Assembly: GCA_015698045.1 (NCBI GenBank)
Contig: BLAL01000254.1
Coordinates: forward strand, 186,001 to 250,000
Direction: 5' to 3'
DNA length: 64,000 nucleotides
Source: Rhizophagus clarus
Lineage: Eukaryota; Glomeromycota; Glomeromycetes; Glomerales; Glomeraceae
The position numbers and the translations under genes are program-made. Below are positions 1-11,940 of the stretch, in pieces. Every line of letters starts with the position of its first letter. Position 1 is the first letter of the stretch. The notes beneath the pieces were generated by a model. The model was not told where the DNA came from, searched no databases, and saw only the letters and a program-made list of their open reading frames with translations.

Positions 1-640
1 AATAAGCCAAAAAAATACTTAAAAAAACTTTTAAGACCTTTTCCAAAAAAATTTACCTCTTTAACCTGAAACCAGTAGAAGAAATTTCTAAAAAAAGGAA
101 TAAAAATATTATAAAATTAGTTTATTTAAAAAAAAAGTAAGAATAAGCACCAGAATAATGATTTAACGAAAAAAAATTGATTGAAAATAATTAATAACGA
201 ATATCAAATAGATTTTAACTAAATAAATTAATCAATATATAATTTAAATTCACTAAAACATCGTTATTAATCTTAGAATTATTTATTTATTGAAAGATTA
301 TTTTTGAATAATTTTGCTGCCTAAATAAATTTTTTTTATAAACTATTGAAAAAAAATAAAAAAATAGCTCCAAGTTATATTTAATGTAAAATAACTACTA
401 ATATACTTGCCAAAATTCTCAACTTACATAATGTAAAAACTGGTGGAAAAGTTTGATGGGGAAGTTGATGAGGAGTTTAATATGGAGTTTACGAAAGAAA
501 AAAATTTTTTAACGCTACTTTTGTTGAAGTAATTTCTCGATATTTGTGTCATATGATCATGTAACACAAGAGTGATCCTTTTTGTGAAACTTATTTAACT
601 TAATTTTTATCTAATTATCATCAAATTCCTTAATTTAGGC
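1..640. other. AT-rich sequence without a recognisable gene
   Basis: Very AT-rich with many A and T runs. No open frame with coding character was seen on either strand. Confidence 0.5.
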
Positions 641-784
641 TAATTTTGTTAATTCTGAAAATCGGCGGATATGTAAACAATTCGCGTCATAAAATTGGCA
701 ACAAAAAACTACAAATCAGACAAATATATCCAAAAATCAGACAAAAATCAGACTGCCGATTTTTAGAGATTTTTTTTATTCGAC

Positions 785-1150
785 CTGTATCTAATATTGT
801 TATTAGATTCTGCCTGACTTCTTTCCTTCCGCTTCATGCTTCTTACATCATCAGTATTTAATTTATCTTCAGATACCGTACGTCCTTTTTTCTTTTGCTT
901 TATGCTTTTTCTATAATCAGTATTTAATTTGTCTTCAGATACTATACATTTTCCTTCCTTCTGTTATTTAATTCATCTCTAGATACCATACATCCTCTTT
1001 CCTTCCGCTTCATGCTTCTTTTATCATCAGTATTTAATTCATCTCCAGATACCGTACGTTCTCTTTCCTTTTGCTTCATATTTCTTCTATCATCATTATC
1101 ATTTAATTCGTTACCAGATTCTATTTGACTACTTTTCTTCCATTTCATGT
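785..1150 (-). repeat. About 60-bp tandem repeat, roughly five copies
   Basis: A unit containing TTTAATTCATCTCCAGATAC followed by a C/T-rich stretch (CTTTCCTTCCGCTTCATGCTT) recurs near 785 (partial), 852, 919, 963, 1030 and 1098. Read on the minus strand it gives a repeated charged peptide of the type SGDELN-DDKRSMKRKER. The repeat lies inside the broken charged-repeat gene listed next. Confidence 0.6.
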
Positions 1151-1515
1151 TTATTTTTGTAGGGTTACTGGAATACTCTATACGATTTTTTCCTTATAAT
1201 TTACGTTTTTTTTTTCCTGTCCTTTTGTTTCATACTTTTTTTTCCTTTGTTATAGGGTTCACTAGAATTCGCTCGATTGATTATTTTCTTCTGTTTTACA
1301 ATTTTTTTATCGCTAGATTTAGGTTTTGAAGAACTTGCAATTTTGTATACTTCAAATAAAAAATATTGACAGATCGGCATTTGCATTACACGATATATAC
1401 ATTGTGCAATTAACAACAGATCCAAACCTTTCCTATTCCTGTAATCAGACAACCAATCTGATTCTGAGTCTTCGTATGGAATAATTGATACTGAATCTGA
1501 ATTCTCCGTTTATCA
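942..1515 (-). pseudogene. Fragment of a Lys/Arg-rich internally repeated protein
   Basis: Two minus-strand frames look coding. The segment near 1512-1201 contains SDYRNRKGLDLLLIAQCIYR and then a Lys/Ser-rich tail. The segment 1148-942 carries DELN...KRSMKRKER repeats of about 19 residues. They are in different frames and separated by stops, so the gene is frameshifted or fragmentary. No family is recognised. The high charge and repeated DELN/MKRKER units suggest a disordered nuclear-type protein, but that is only inference. Low-complexity sequence could also imitate coding sequence here. Confidence 0.3.
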
Positions 1516-2334
1516 GTTTTTCATTTTGCTGCAAAAAATAGTAAAATAGTGTAAATAAAACTGAATAACTGCTACAAATTTACTTATATTTTATTGTTAT
1601 CTGTATCTTTCCTTCTATTGAGAAATACAAAGAAAAAATATTAAAATACTAAAAAGCATATATTGGTTAAGTTATTTATTATCCTACCTTACAAATAAAA
1701 AACTTTTTACAAATATTAGGAAGAGGAAACTAGAAAAGGAGAGAATCATGTTTAATGTTTAGGTTGGATAATTGTCATTTTCGCATACTGATAATATGCA
1801 GTAACTGCAGTTACTTGCATATTAAAAGATGGGTGATTGGTGAAAATTGATGATTTTCATAATATAAATCAAAAATGGACAAGCCTTAAATACTGTATAT
1901 TGTGGGTCTTGATAATCTTACCTAGTATTACACATAAATTAGTAGTACAAAATTTAACTCAAGATACTGACCTGCAATATACGGTACAAGACAAACTAAA
2001 AGTCCAGAGCGTAGAAAAGTCAAGCGGCTTTTAAACAGATAAAAGCCTGTATTTAAAAAGTCTAGAGGCTTCCAACCACCAGTTACAATAAAACAGATAT
2101 GAGCCCAAATGCATAAGCTTCCAAATAGATAGAAAGCGGCTGGATGTATAGGAAAATATGGGCTTTCAAGAGCTGGAGTATAATACTTACAAAATGATAT
2201 AAAATGACCCTTAACGCAAAACACAAAAAAATGCATTAATCAAGAACTTCTTAAATAATTTAAACTATATGGTAATTTACCAGTTTTCGTAACAGTACAA
2301 TTCTAATTATCAAAATAAATTTACTCCCTGAAAT
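1516..2334. other. Intergenic sequence, nothing recognised
   Basis: Short open frames occur on both strands (for example 1837-2034 and 1928-2236), but none has recognisable motifs. I do not call a gene. Confidence 0.4.
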
Positions 2335-4038
2335 ATGTTCAAAAAAACTAGAAACAAAGTGCCATGTAATTGTAAAGAATGCAATGGCAAATTAGTCGAT
2401 AAAAGGACGAGAATTAAGTATAATCAAATAGAAAATAATTTAGCTTCTAGCATTCCTGAATTTATCCCTTCAAACACACTCTTCCTAAATGCATTAATTG
2501 TAACTCCTAACCAAAATAATGCTATGGAAACTGATGATCCTATTTTAGAAGAATTATCAACTGATATGAAAATCAATGATCCTACCATAGAAAGATCATC
2601 AAGCAAAGCTAGCTCAGAAACCAAATTACTTGAACAAGAAGAATCGTCTAATGATATTAATTATAAAACTGATTTTGAACACTACGATTCTCAAAAAAGG
2701 CGAAGAAAGGACCAGTTTTGAGAACTGGAAACCAATCAGTATGAAGAAGATTCAAGTGAAAACAAAAGTATTAAATCAATTGACAAAAATATAAGTAAAA
2801 ATGATGACAATGAAATTCAATTTACTACCCCTGATTTTGGCGATGATACAAATTTTGAATATCTGGATACTAATATCAATAATGCAAATTCATGGATTTT
2901 AATATGAATCTTTAAATATTAATCTAGATTTCATTTGTCAGACGTATCTATAAACATCTTGATCAAATTTTTTCGCTAGGTATTGGTAAATACCAACAAG
3001 ACAAAATTCAATGACTTTCCATCCTCTTTATATGCAGCAAAAAAGTTACTTAAATTTGATAAATACTCAAAAAATTTTGTGGTATGTACAAATTGTTATA
3101 CATTGTATAAATGCCATCCAAATTATTTTAAGTAAATCCCAAATTAATTTGTATATTTTGACAGCCATAATTCCCAAATCTCAAATGTATAAATTGTAAA
3201 ATTTATATATGTAATTTGTAAATTAATTTGGATTTATACATTTGGGCTGTCATAATCCCAAATTATTTTGAATTTGGGTGGCATCTATACATTGTATAAT
3301 ACTACCAAAATTAATGCAGAATCTAAGTGTAAACACGTAAAATTTTTAAATCACACACTGCAAAAAAAAAGAGAACCATGTGGAGCAGAATTAACTGAGT
3401 AAATACCAACCAATAAAGGGTATAAAGGACGACCCAAAATGTTGTTTTCTTTACTCAATTTAAAAATGCAAATAACTACATTATATCAACAGCCAGAGTT
3501 TGAAAAATAACTTAAAAAATGGATAAATTGGCATGTAGATAATGGGTTAATAACAAATAATCAGATATATATGATGGTGAAATTTGGAAATCTTTTCCAA
3601 ATAACCAATCATCCCTATTTTTTACACCTGAAACTACTAACTCTTATCTTGGAATCATGATCAATATTGATTGGTTTCAACATTTTGATTCAACAGTATA
3701 TAGCTCTGATGCGATATATAGGATTATTTGTAACTTATCCTGAGACATTTGATTTAAAAAGGAGAATATGCTAACTCTTGAACTTCTTCCTGATTTAGAA
3801 GAAGTCAAATTATATAAAATTAATAATTATTTAGCTTCAATAGTAGACGAGTTGTTAGAATTTTGGGATGGAGTTAATTTGCCATCTACTAATAATTTTC
3901 CTGCTGATAGGAATATTAGAATGGCTATAATTTGCTACAATAACGATGTTCCAGCTACTAGAAAACTGGGTGGCCATATATTGGCACTTGTAGGATACCA
4001 TAGATGTTACAAGAAAGCAGATAAAAAAGAAGGCCTAG
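2335..4038 (+). pseudogene. Plavaka/TNP2-like (CACTA superfamily) transposase, broken
   Basis: The N-terminal part begins MFKKTRNKVPCNCKECNGK, a zinc-binding start typical of TNP2/Plavaka transposases in fungi. Further down are a CTNC pair near 3085, a CKH...PCGAEL block near 3330-3395, a GIMINIDWFQ-like block near 3650-3675 and a DELLEFWDGV...ILALVGYHRCYKKA block (3848-4020). These occur in the expected transposase order but in several frames with many stops. The reading is split by a 176-bp MITE at 3110-3285 and ends at a 1.4-kb element at 4039. Assignment rests on motif recognition; the family role is cut-and-paste transposition. The copy cannot encode a functional enzyme. Confidence 0.6.
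3110..3285. mobile_element. 176-bp MITE in the transposase pseudogene
   Basis: The ends are imperfect inverted repeats: AATGCCATCCAAATT on the left, and the complement of AATTTGGGTGGCATC on the right. TATACATTGTATA flanks it directly on both sides (3097-3109 and 3286-3298). Removing one flank and the insert rejoins the flanking transposase reading around CTNCYTLYN, which supports insertion with a 13-bp target duplication. The target is itself nearly palindromic. Confidence 0.65.
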
Positions 4039-5474
4039 GGCTCTGATCAGTTTGGTCCAGTACAGTTTTTGCAAAAACCGATACTGAACCGAATTGATCA
4101 GTATCAGTATTAGTGATTATTGAAACTGATCAGTTTCAGTAATCATCAATACTGATACCGGTCAGTAATTATCAAAAACTGAACCAAATTACTGATAAGT
4201 TATGTATTAAAAAAAAGATGCAAAACCATTTAATTGACAAAAAATGACATTTCGCAATATCTTTTTTTTATTAGAATGACAAAAAATGGTATGAAATGTA
4301 AAAAAATATTTCACAAAAAAAGTTGCAAAATGCTGTAAAAAACGTATCGCAACGTTATCATTGATTTCAGAAAAAAAAAGTTGCGAAATGTTATAAAAAA
4401 TTATTTCACAACGTTTTTATTAATACCGTCAAAAAGCGTTGTGAACTACGTTTTTTTTATTGATTCAAAAGTAAAAAACGTTTATTAACGTTTTTTAAAA
4501 AAAATATTGCGAAAATATTTTTTTTTCGTTTAAATCTATAAATAAAAAACGTTTTGCAATATTTTTTATTAATATAGTTAAAAACGTTAAGAACAACGTT
4601 TTTTATGTGTAAATTAAAACAAAAAATATTTTCGTAACATTTTTATTAATACCGTTAAAAAGCGTTGTGAACTACTTTTTTTTATTAATTCATAAGTAAA
4701 AAACGTTTTGCAACATTATTAATTAATGGAGTTAAAAAATGTTGTAAACAACGTTTTTTTTTTATTTATTCAAAAGTAAAAAATGTTTACCAACGTTTTT
4801 TAAAAAAAACATTGTGAAAATGTTTTTTTTTCATTTAAATCTATAAATAAAAAATGTTTCACAACGTTTTTTATCAATATAGTTAAAAACGTTGAGCACA
4901 ACGTTTTTTTTATGTGTAAATTCATAAATAAAAAACATTTTCACAACATTTTTATTTAATGGAGTTAAAAAACGTTGTGAACTACTTTTTTTTTTATTAA
5001 TTCATAAATAAAAAACGTTTTGCAACGTTTTAATTAATGAAGTCAAAAAATGTTGCAAACAATGTTATTTATGTGTATAATTAAAAAAATAAGCATTTCG
5101 CAACATTTTTTTAATGATATTAATAAAAACATTGCGAAAATGTTTTTTATTTTAATTAAACTTTTAATAAATGCAAAACATTTTTTTAAAATTAACATAA
5201 GAATGTTTTCGCAACTTTTTTAATATTTTAATAAAAAAATGTTGTAAAAACGTTCTTTTATTGAACAAAAACATTTTTCTTATAAAAAAATAAAACATTT
5301 TTTAAATCGATAAATCGGTTTGGTAAATCGCAAAACTGGTACTGAAACCGCAATTATCAAAACTGATCGGTAAATTTACCGACAGGTTCAGTTCAGTAAA
5401 CCATGAAAACTGAAATTGCTTTGATACCGAAACTGATCAGTACAGTTCAGTAATTACCAAAACCGATCAGAGCC
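4039..5474. mobile_element. 1.4-kb terminal-inverted-repeat element filled with palindromic satellite
   Basis: It begins GGCTCTGATCAGTTT and ends with the near inverse AAACCGATCAGAGCC. Subterminal regions are crowded with GATCAGT/ACTGATC and CAGTACAGTTCAGTA-like motifs in both orientations. The interior (about 4200-5300) is a degenerate array of AAAAACGTTNNNAACGTTTTT-like units, so single strands could fold into many hairpins. It has no coding capacity. It interrupts or abuts the transposase pseudogene. A target duplication could not be fixed, so its superfamily is unknown. Confidence 0.6.
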
Positions 5475-5569
5475 TTATCCTTACATCACCAAGTATGAAA
5501 AATGGTCATTATTGACCATTCTTGCGAATTGAGCTTATCACTCTCCAGAAATAAGCAAGATTGACAAAG

Positions 5570-6900
5570 AAGATTCTGATATAGTTATTAATGTATACAA
5601 TCTCTCATGGCATATGGAAGAGGTTGATAATTTTTTATTACTAGTTTTTTTTATCATAAATGACGAATTTTGACTTTTTACTTAATTTCTATATTTTAGC
5701 TAAAAGATTTACTTCAAAATATACTTGATGTTCATGCGAAAATGAGTCAAATAGCACATCAACAAAAAACCAGAAAATATAATGACGAACTACAATATTA
5801 CAACTTTATGCCGCCCAAAAATACTTTGCGTTGGTTATATGTTGACCAACTGAACATTATCTATGATACAGAATATTCTAAAAGAATCGCAGAGGAAGAC
5901 TATGATATTGAAGATAAAAAATTAAACGTCATTATTAATAGTATGGAAATTGCGAGGGGTGGGTCAAAATCTGGAAGTTTTATACAAGAAGAATAAATAT
6001 TATTTTTGTTCAGTAATTCATCAATTTATTATATAATAAATATATATATTTTATATCTAAATTTTATTTGAATTTATACATTAAATAAACTGATTTGTGA
6101 TCAAATTATATCTAAACTTATTCTGATTTTATTTCTTTGAATGTTGAACATATTAATGATATTAGTTGATTTATATCTGATTTATATCTGAATTTTTATT
6201 TCAAATTTTGTCTGAGTGGCAACCACTCAGAACACAATCAGAAATTTCCTTTAAAATAAAAATTGAACAATTTTAAGCCATAATTCAGACTAAAATTAGA
6301 TATCTGATTTTTATCTAATTTGGACCATTTCAACTAATGCACTATGTCAAAAAATCTGTTAAACATCCCTATATATAACAAGAACGTTTCCTTCAAATCA
6401 AAATATTATTACTCTGGAGAATCAGGCAAATGTTACATCAGGTCGATCTAAGCATAATACTTCTGAAAGTCAAATTACTCCTACTTCTGTAAGAACAGGA
6501 CCGTTACGACTAGAACTCAAAATATTGCTGAATACATATTACTGTGAAAAGTAACCTAAATTCAGTTTGCTGTCACCTAATTTTAATGTTTTGCATAGTC
6601 AACTACAGGAAATTACTTGTTCAACAGGTAATCATACATACAGGAGATAATGGTATGCTTATCATCGACTAACTGAGCTATATTGTTATTGTGTAATTTT
6701 CATCTTTTATTTTCTAATTAAAACAACAAATTACTGAACTACAGAAACAGAATAAATATTTAAAAGTTCAAAACAAAGAAATAAGTGAATGAATTAAAAG
6801 TTTGCGAAATAAAAACCAAATATTATCATTAACGAATGAAGCATTAGGAAATGAAAATGACAAGTTACATATTGAACTTGAGAAATACTGTAAATATTGA
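5570..6900 (+). pseudogene. Broken multi-exon coiled-coil gene, family unknown
   Basis: Coding-like pieces on the plus strand are SKIDKEDSDIVINVYNLSWH near 5570-5640, an 84-codon open stretch at 5742-5996 (MSQIAHQQKTRKYNDELQYY onward), and 6724-6900. The last reads QQITELQKQNKYLKVQNKEI and continues as a heptad-rich coiled coil with one in-frame TGA at about 6790. Between the pieces are stop-rich stretches that may be introns or decay. Neither function nor exon structure is certain. Confidence 0.3.
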
Positions 6901-7060
6901 TTACTAAAAATTTGCTTATATTTTGATTAGTCTTTGATTAATAAAATACGATGTATTAAATTTCTCATCATTTATTAGTCTGAAATAAAGCAATTTTAAA
7001 GAGCTTACCACCAGAGCTTACCCTAAATATGACAAAATATTTACAAGTAAAATAGCCAAC

Positions 7061-7560
7061 CAGATGCCAATCAGTCATCAACTAACATGTACGCAATAAG
7101 TGACTGGTAGATAGCTTTTAATCATTGATTTACATATATTAAGGATGAAATCAGGATTTATAATCTCTGTATTTTTTTTGATAATATTATATAGCAAATT
7201 AAACAACATGTAATTAAAACTTTTAAATTACTTCACGATGAATACATCAAGTTTATTATCAACTGACCAGATGCCAATCAGTTACCAATTAACATATGCG
7301 TAATAGGTGACTGGTAGGTAGCTTTTAATCGTTGATTTACATATTAAGAATGAAATCAGGATTTATAACCCCTGTGCTTTTTTTGACAATATTACATAAC
7401 AGATTAAACAATACGTAATTCAAACTTTTAAATTACTTCACGATGAATACATTAAGTTTATTGTCAACCAACCAGATGCCAATCAGTCATTAACTAACAC
7501 GTGCATAATAGGTGACCAGTAGGTAGCTTTAATCATTGATTTACATATTTGTCAACTGAT
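7061..7560. repeat. Tandem repeat with about 206-bp period, 2.4 copies
   Basis: CAGATGCCAATCAGT starts units at 7061, 7268 and 7473 (spacings 207 and 205). Each is followed by a GTGACTGGTAGGTAGCTTT-like block and GATTTACATATT. The third unit breaks off near 7560. No coding sequence is evident. Confidence 0.75.
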
Positions 7561-7990
7561 CAGGTACCAATCGTCCATATAACTAATTGGAGACTGATTG
7601 ATAAATTAGTTAAATTCATTACTAGCAAGTCACCAATCAGTATGCTCTATTGGTGACCGATTGGTATCCAGTGAGTAAATTTAATATATTTGACAGATTT
7701 TTATACTTAGTTTTGACTTTAATATACAAATTGACAAATACTGTTATCAATCAAGTATAGCAGATTTAGCCGTTAATTATTAACTGGTGTCAATCTGATA
7801 TCAATTGGTTACCAATCAGCCATATGACTGATTGGTAATGGATTGGAATCAGTACCTGATTAATGACTGGTAGACAACTGATCTGGACATTCAGATGCCA
7901 ATAGGCAACCAATTGGCTACTAATCTGCTTCTAATCAGTTATGTGACCGATTGGTAACTGATTTTCTACCATTCAACTTGTGTCAGTCAT
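7560..7990. repeat. Cluster of ACCAATCA / TGATTGGT motifs in both orientations
   Basis: ACCAATCAGT-like and ACTGATTGGT-like sequences recur through the stretch in direct and inverted order, extending the motif of the neighbouring 206-bp repeat. They could be subterminal repeats of a degenerate transposon or a cruciform-prone satellite. No gene is present. Confidence 0.5.
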
Positions 7991-8122
7991 TGGTTATCAA
8001 GGGTAGAGTTATGTGAAGAGGTCAAAGAGGAGAATTGGCTGTTCTCCTTTAGAAAGTAATTTTTTCACAGCTTTTTCTTGTTTCTTTAACTTTTTCTTCT
8101 GATTCTTAATTAAAACCAGTTT

Positions 8123-8398
8123 TCAGGAGGTATTAGTTTCAGAAAAAGTAGAAGAGATAGAGTTAGTTGGTGTACTTATAGGCACAGTTGATTGGTACAC
8201 TCCATCTATATCCATTTTCATAATTGATATATCAACAACTGAATTGGTAATTTTTGATTTTCCTTTGTTTGTTACCTCCTCTAAAACTAATTGGTGTATT
8301 TTATTAATCCCATCAATTTTATTCTCAATATCATATGCAATTATGTTGAATGCTGGAAAAATAAAAGATTCTAAAAAATACAGAGGCCTAATGTCCAA
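8123..8398 (-). CDS. Possible hypothetical protein fragment
   Basis: A 91-codon minus-strand frame reads like coding sequence (ENKIDGINKIHQLVLEEVTN, then a Ser/Thr-rich end STPTNSISSTFSETNTS). It opens with TTG rather than ATG, so it is likely a 3' exon or a fragment. No domain is recognised. Confidence 0.2.
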   Translation of the reverse strand: MDIRPLYFLESFIFPAFNIIAYDIENKIDGINKIHQLVLEEVTNKGKSKITNSVVDISIMKMDIDGVYQSTVPISTPTNSISSTFSETNTS

Positions 8399-8459
8399 GA
8401 GTAACTATCATGTTGGCCATTGCTATTTGTTGTGTAGAGGCTTTGGGTTTGACTTTTAA

Positions 8460-9734
8460 AAGACCTATGTCTAGTCAATTATTAGGTAAATGTTTGAACA
8501 AGTCAGTTACTGTAAGCATAGTTACAGTTATGCCTTTGCAAAGCTAAGGTATTTTGATAAAGCTTCCTGATAAAAGTTGGTGAGTTCCATTTTAAGTTAA
8601 GAAGAAAACTCTTTCTTAATCTTTTATATTTGTGTAGAGTTCATATCTTTTGTAAAAAGATGATATTAGCTTGTGATAAAATATACTAAATACATAAAAA
8701 ATAATATTTATATTTATGAAAAAATTTGGACTGAATGATTAGCAGGAAGAGAATAAATATATACTTTAAAATAATTATAATGCATGTATATGCTATTTTA
8801 TTTTCAAATAAAATATACATATGTAATATGATTAAAATTTCTTAAAAAAAAATTTAAACTTATAATAATAAAAAAATTTATTTCTTATTTTTTTTAATAT
8901 TTTTTTTAATATTTTAAAATTATATCTTATTTTTAATAAAGATTTTTAAAACTTAGAGTATGGTTAAGATTGTGTGATATTAACTAGTTTAACTAGTTTA
9001 AATAATATTTACAATATATTATATATTTACTATTTTTTATTGTTTAACCAATTCAATAAAAATTTTATTTCTTTCTATAAGAAAAATTTTTTAAAAAAAT
9101 ATTTAAAAAAAAAAAAAAATTTAGATTTACTAATGATAATTTTACAATTTTTTTCATCTTTTTTTTAGAATTTATTTAAATTTTACTACTGATAAAATTA
9201 AATTTTTAATCATTACCAGTAATTTTGTTAGTTTTTTACTATATAATTTTCATTTTGATTTTATAATAAATATAAAAAAAATTTTTTTTTTTTTAAAAAA
9301 ATTTCAGTAATTATTATCAGTTACCGGAAATGTCACATGCAGATCATTTTCATATTAAAATTATCTTGCATAACATTAATCACATTACTTCATTTAATAG
9401 TTAACATTAAATTTTTTAATGTACTACACTTATACAAATTAAGAAATTGATAGATTATCATGTGTTCTATCAATTTTTATTCTTACTTTCTAATCTTGAA
9501 TAATAAAATTTTTTTTTATAATGTATGAAAACTCTTCTTAAAAACACACTTTTTTCAAGATTGAAGTTGAGAAATAAAAAAATATGCAGTTTTAAAAGTA
9601 AAAATATATGTAATTTTACGAGTAGAAAAAGTTTTTCTAAGCTTGTAATAGCAATTATTCAGGTAGTTTTTGTATAAAACATGAAAAACTAAAAAAAACA
9701 CATTATTTTTAAATATACATAAATTTTTAAACCG
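8460..9734. other. AT-rich spacer without a gene
   Basis: Long A and T runs dominate, especially 8840-9300. The open frames in it are low-complexity and unsupported. Confidence 0.5.
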
Positions 9735-10420
9735 AAATTTCATCACCTTGATCAAAGTAAAGTAAGTACCTTTTATTGCTTAAGTAAAGTTGTTTAGCAA
9801 AATCCAAAATACTTGGATTTTAAATTTTATAAATATAGGTATAATATTTGAAAAAAAACTCGCGTTTTTATAATGGAACTGACAACTAAATCTATTTTAC
9901 ATATTTAGAGCATAATTTTGATACATTGACAAAATGAAATTGCTTACTGCGGCTTAAGTTATATTGTTCAGAAGTGTCAAATATATTTATATTATAAATT
10001 TTTTAAGTATATAATAAACATTCATAGAGTAATATATATTTTACAAAACTGCACTAATTTTCAATTTCTAAATTTTTTTACATCTGTTTAGTGACTTCAG
10101 AGCGTAATTTTAATACTTTGATTAAAGTAAACTACATTTTGTTGCTTAAGTAGAGTTGTTTAAGCAGGTTAGATCTATTCGTATCTTAAATTTTATAATA
10201 CTATGATTAATATATATGAAGAAATTAACGTTTATATTTTCTCACTCATTTAGAAATTTTAGAGCACAATTTCAACACTTTAGTCAAAGTAAATTGCCTT
10301 TTATTGCTTAAGTAATATTGTTCAGGAGGGTCCAAATTACTTGTATATCAAATTTTATAATGCGATGATTAATACTTATGAGGAATTAGCATTTTTTGTA
10401 ACGGTATTAATTTCTGATCT
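9735..10420. repeat. Degenerate tandem repeat of about 165-190 bp, four copies
   Basis: Units begin near 9738, 9910, 10101 and 10265. They share AGCNNAATTTTNATACTTTGA, an AAAGTAAA block, TTGCTTAAGTANNNTTGTT, and then a tail like AAATTTTATAATNCGATGATTAATA. Divergence is considerable, so this is an old satellite-like array. No coding sequence is evident. Confidence 0.65.
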
Positions 10421-10840
10421 TTAATTTTTTATTATTTTAATAAAGAAAATAAACTATTTTTAAATAAAGATTCAAGTTGAATAATAAAGATTAAATGGGA
10501 ATTTTTTTTTATAAAATTGTAAAGGCACTTAATAAGTTTATATTTTTGCTTTTAAATTAAAGTACTATATTATATAAATGTAATGCTATATTTGATCTGT
10601 ATTTTTTCAATTTTAACTTAATTTAGGCTGAAATTATGAGGTTGGCCAGAATTAGCAAAATTTTGGCCAGAATTATGAATTATTGATCAGCAAATTTAAC
10701 CAGACTTAATTAATTTTGGTATTAAATAACTTTTACTTAATAAAAAAAGGTAATTTTATTTGATTAAAGTAGTAGAATTATACTCTAAAATTAATAAATA
10801 AAAAAAAAGAAAATTCAAAAATTAATGTACTATTAATTAT

Positions 10841-10944
10841 ATAAAATACTTGTAATTTTATAAAATACTTGTAATTTTATAAAATACTTGTAATTTTATA
10901 AAATACTTGTAATTTTATAAAATACTTGTAATTTTATAAAATAT
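10841..10944. repeat. 19-bp minisatellite, five full copies
   Basis: ATAAAATACTTGTAATTTT is repeated head to tail five times from 10841, followed by a partial unit. The copies are identical, so the array is recent or kept homogeneous. Confidence 0.9.
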
Positions 10945-11099
10945 AAATAATAAAATTTAGGTCAAAGTGTTTAAGATATATTAGTCCATAACAGTTACTG
11001 GAAATGTCACAAAAAAAGAAGACAAATTTTTTTTATTAAGGTTAGTAAAAAAAATTTGTGGCACAGTATTCTCTTTAAATATATAGTGCATGTATATAA

Positions 11100-11288
11100 T
11101 TAAAGTTGGTCACGAAGAATATCATCTGGGAGGTGTTTCAATATATGTAGTGCGAGTAATTTAAGGGCTTTGTTGCGTCCTGGCTGTACTTCATAAATAT
11201 CTATATTTTGTGTATTGCTGATTGGGTCCGTATTTATTTCATCAGTAGTGGTCGCTTCCGTATTAACTAAGCTCGCTTGGTTCTCCAT
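11100..11288 (-). pseudogene. N-terminal remnant of a MENQ/RING-family gene
   Basis: The reading MENQASLVNTEATTTDEINT matches the start of the intact RING gene at 51398 (MENQESSVNMEANTVDEINI), and the 5' flanks match as well. After about 30 residues it diverges to a short tail (GRNKALKLLALHILKHLPDD) and stops without any RING finger. Either the downstream part was lost when the arm was truncated near 11.1 kb, or this is a divergent family member. It is the outermost recognisable gene of the left arm. Confidence 0.5.
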
Positions 11289-11940
11289 ACCCGCTCACTG
11301 CTTACATATACCGTTTATGAGCGTAGTGAATTATCAGGGCTGAAGACTGGTTTTTATATCACTTGTAAATTTCGCAGGAGAAAACATTCACCGGATTTTT
11401 ACCAGCAATTACGCACTGCATTTCATCATTCATTAATCCCCTGCAAATCAATAAAAATGACGAAGGATTAGCATAGATATCTCCAATCCCATATGCGAAA
11501 TAAAGATTATCGGAAAAATATCCATACCTGAATATTGTTTTATTGGTATGATACTAGCAAGCTCTGGAGACATGACACGCAAATCGAGTTAGAGAAATGT
11601 GAATATATTATATATGCAGATCCTACGTTACACAGCCCCTATTCTTTCTGAATATCTTCTGCGCATTTCAGGTGATCAGTCTCACCTAACAAATCTCTGC
11701 TATGCTTGCGTAACTACAAATAGTTAGGCTGATTTAGAATCACTTTATTATTCACATACAGTAAAAAAAATTCAGTAATAAAGCTTTATTGCTATGCAAT
11801 TAAATTTATACAACAAATACAATTAATTTTTTACATATATTATTATTATATTATAATCTAATTTTTTGTTACGATTGAAAAAAATGCAGATTTCTCTAAA
11901 TATCTAAAAGCATATTGTAAAATAAAATACTAGCAAATCA

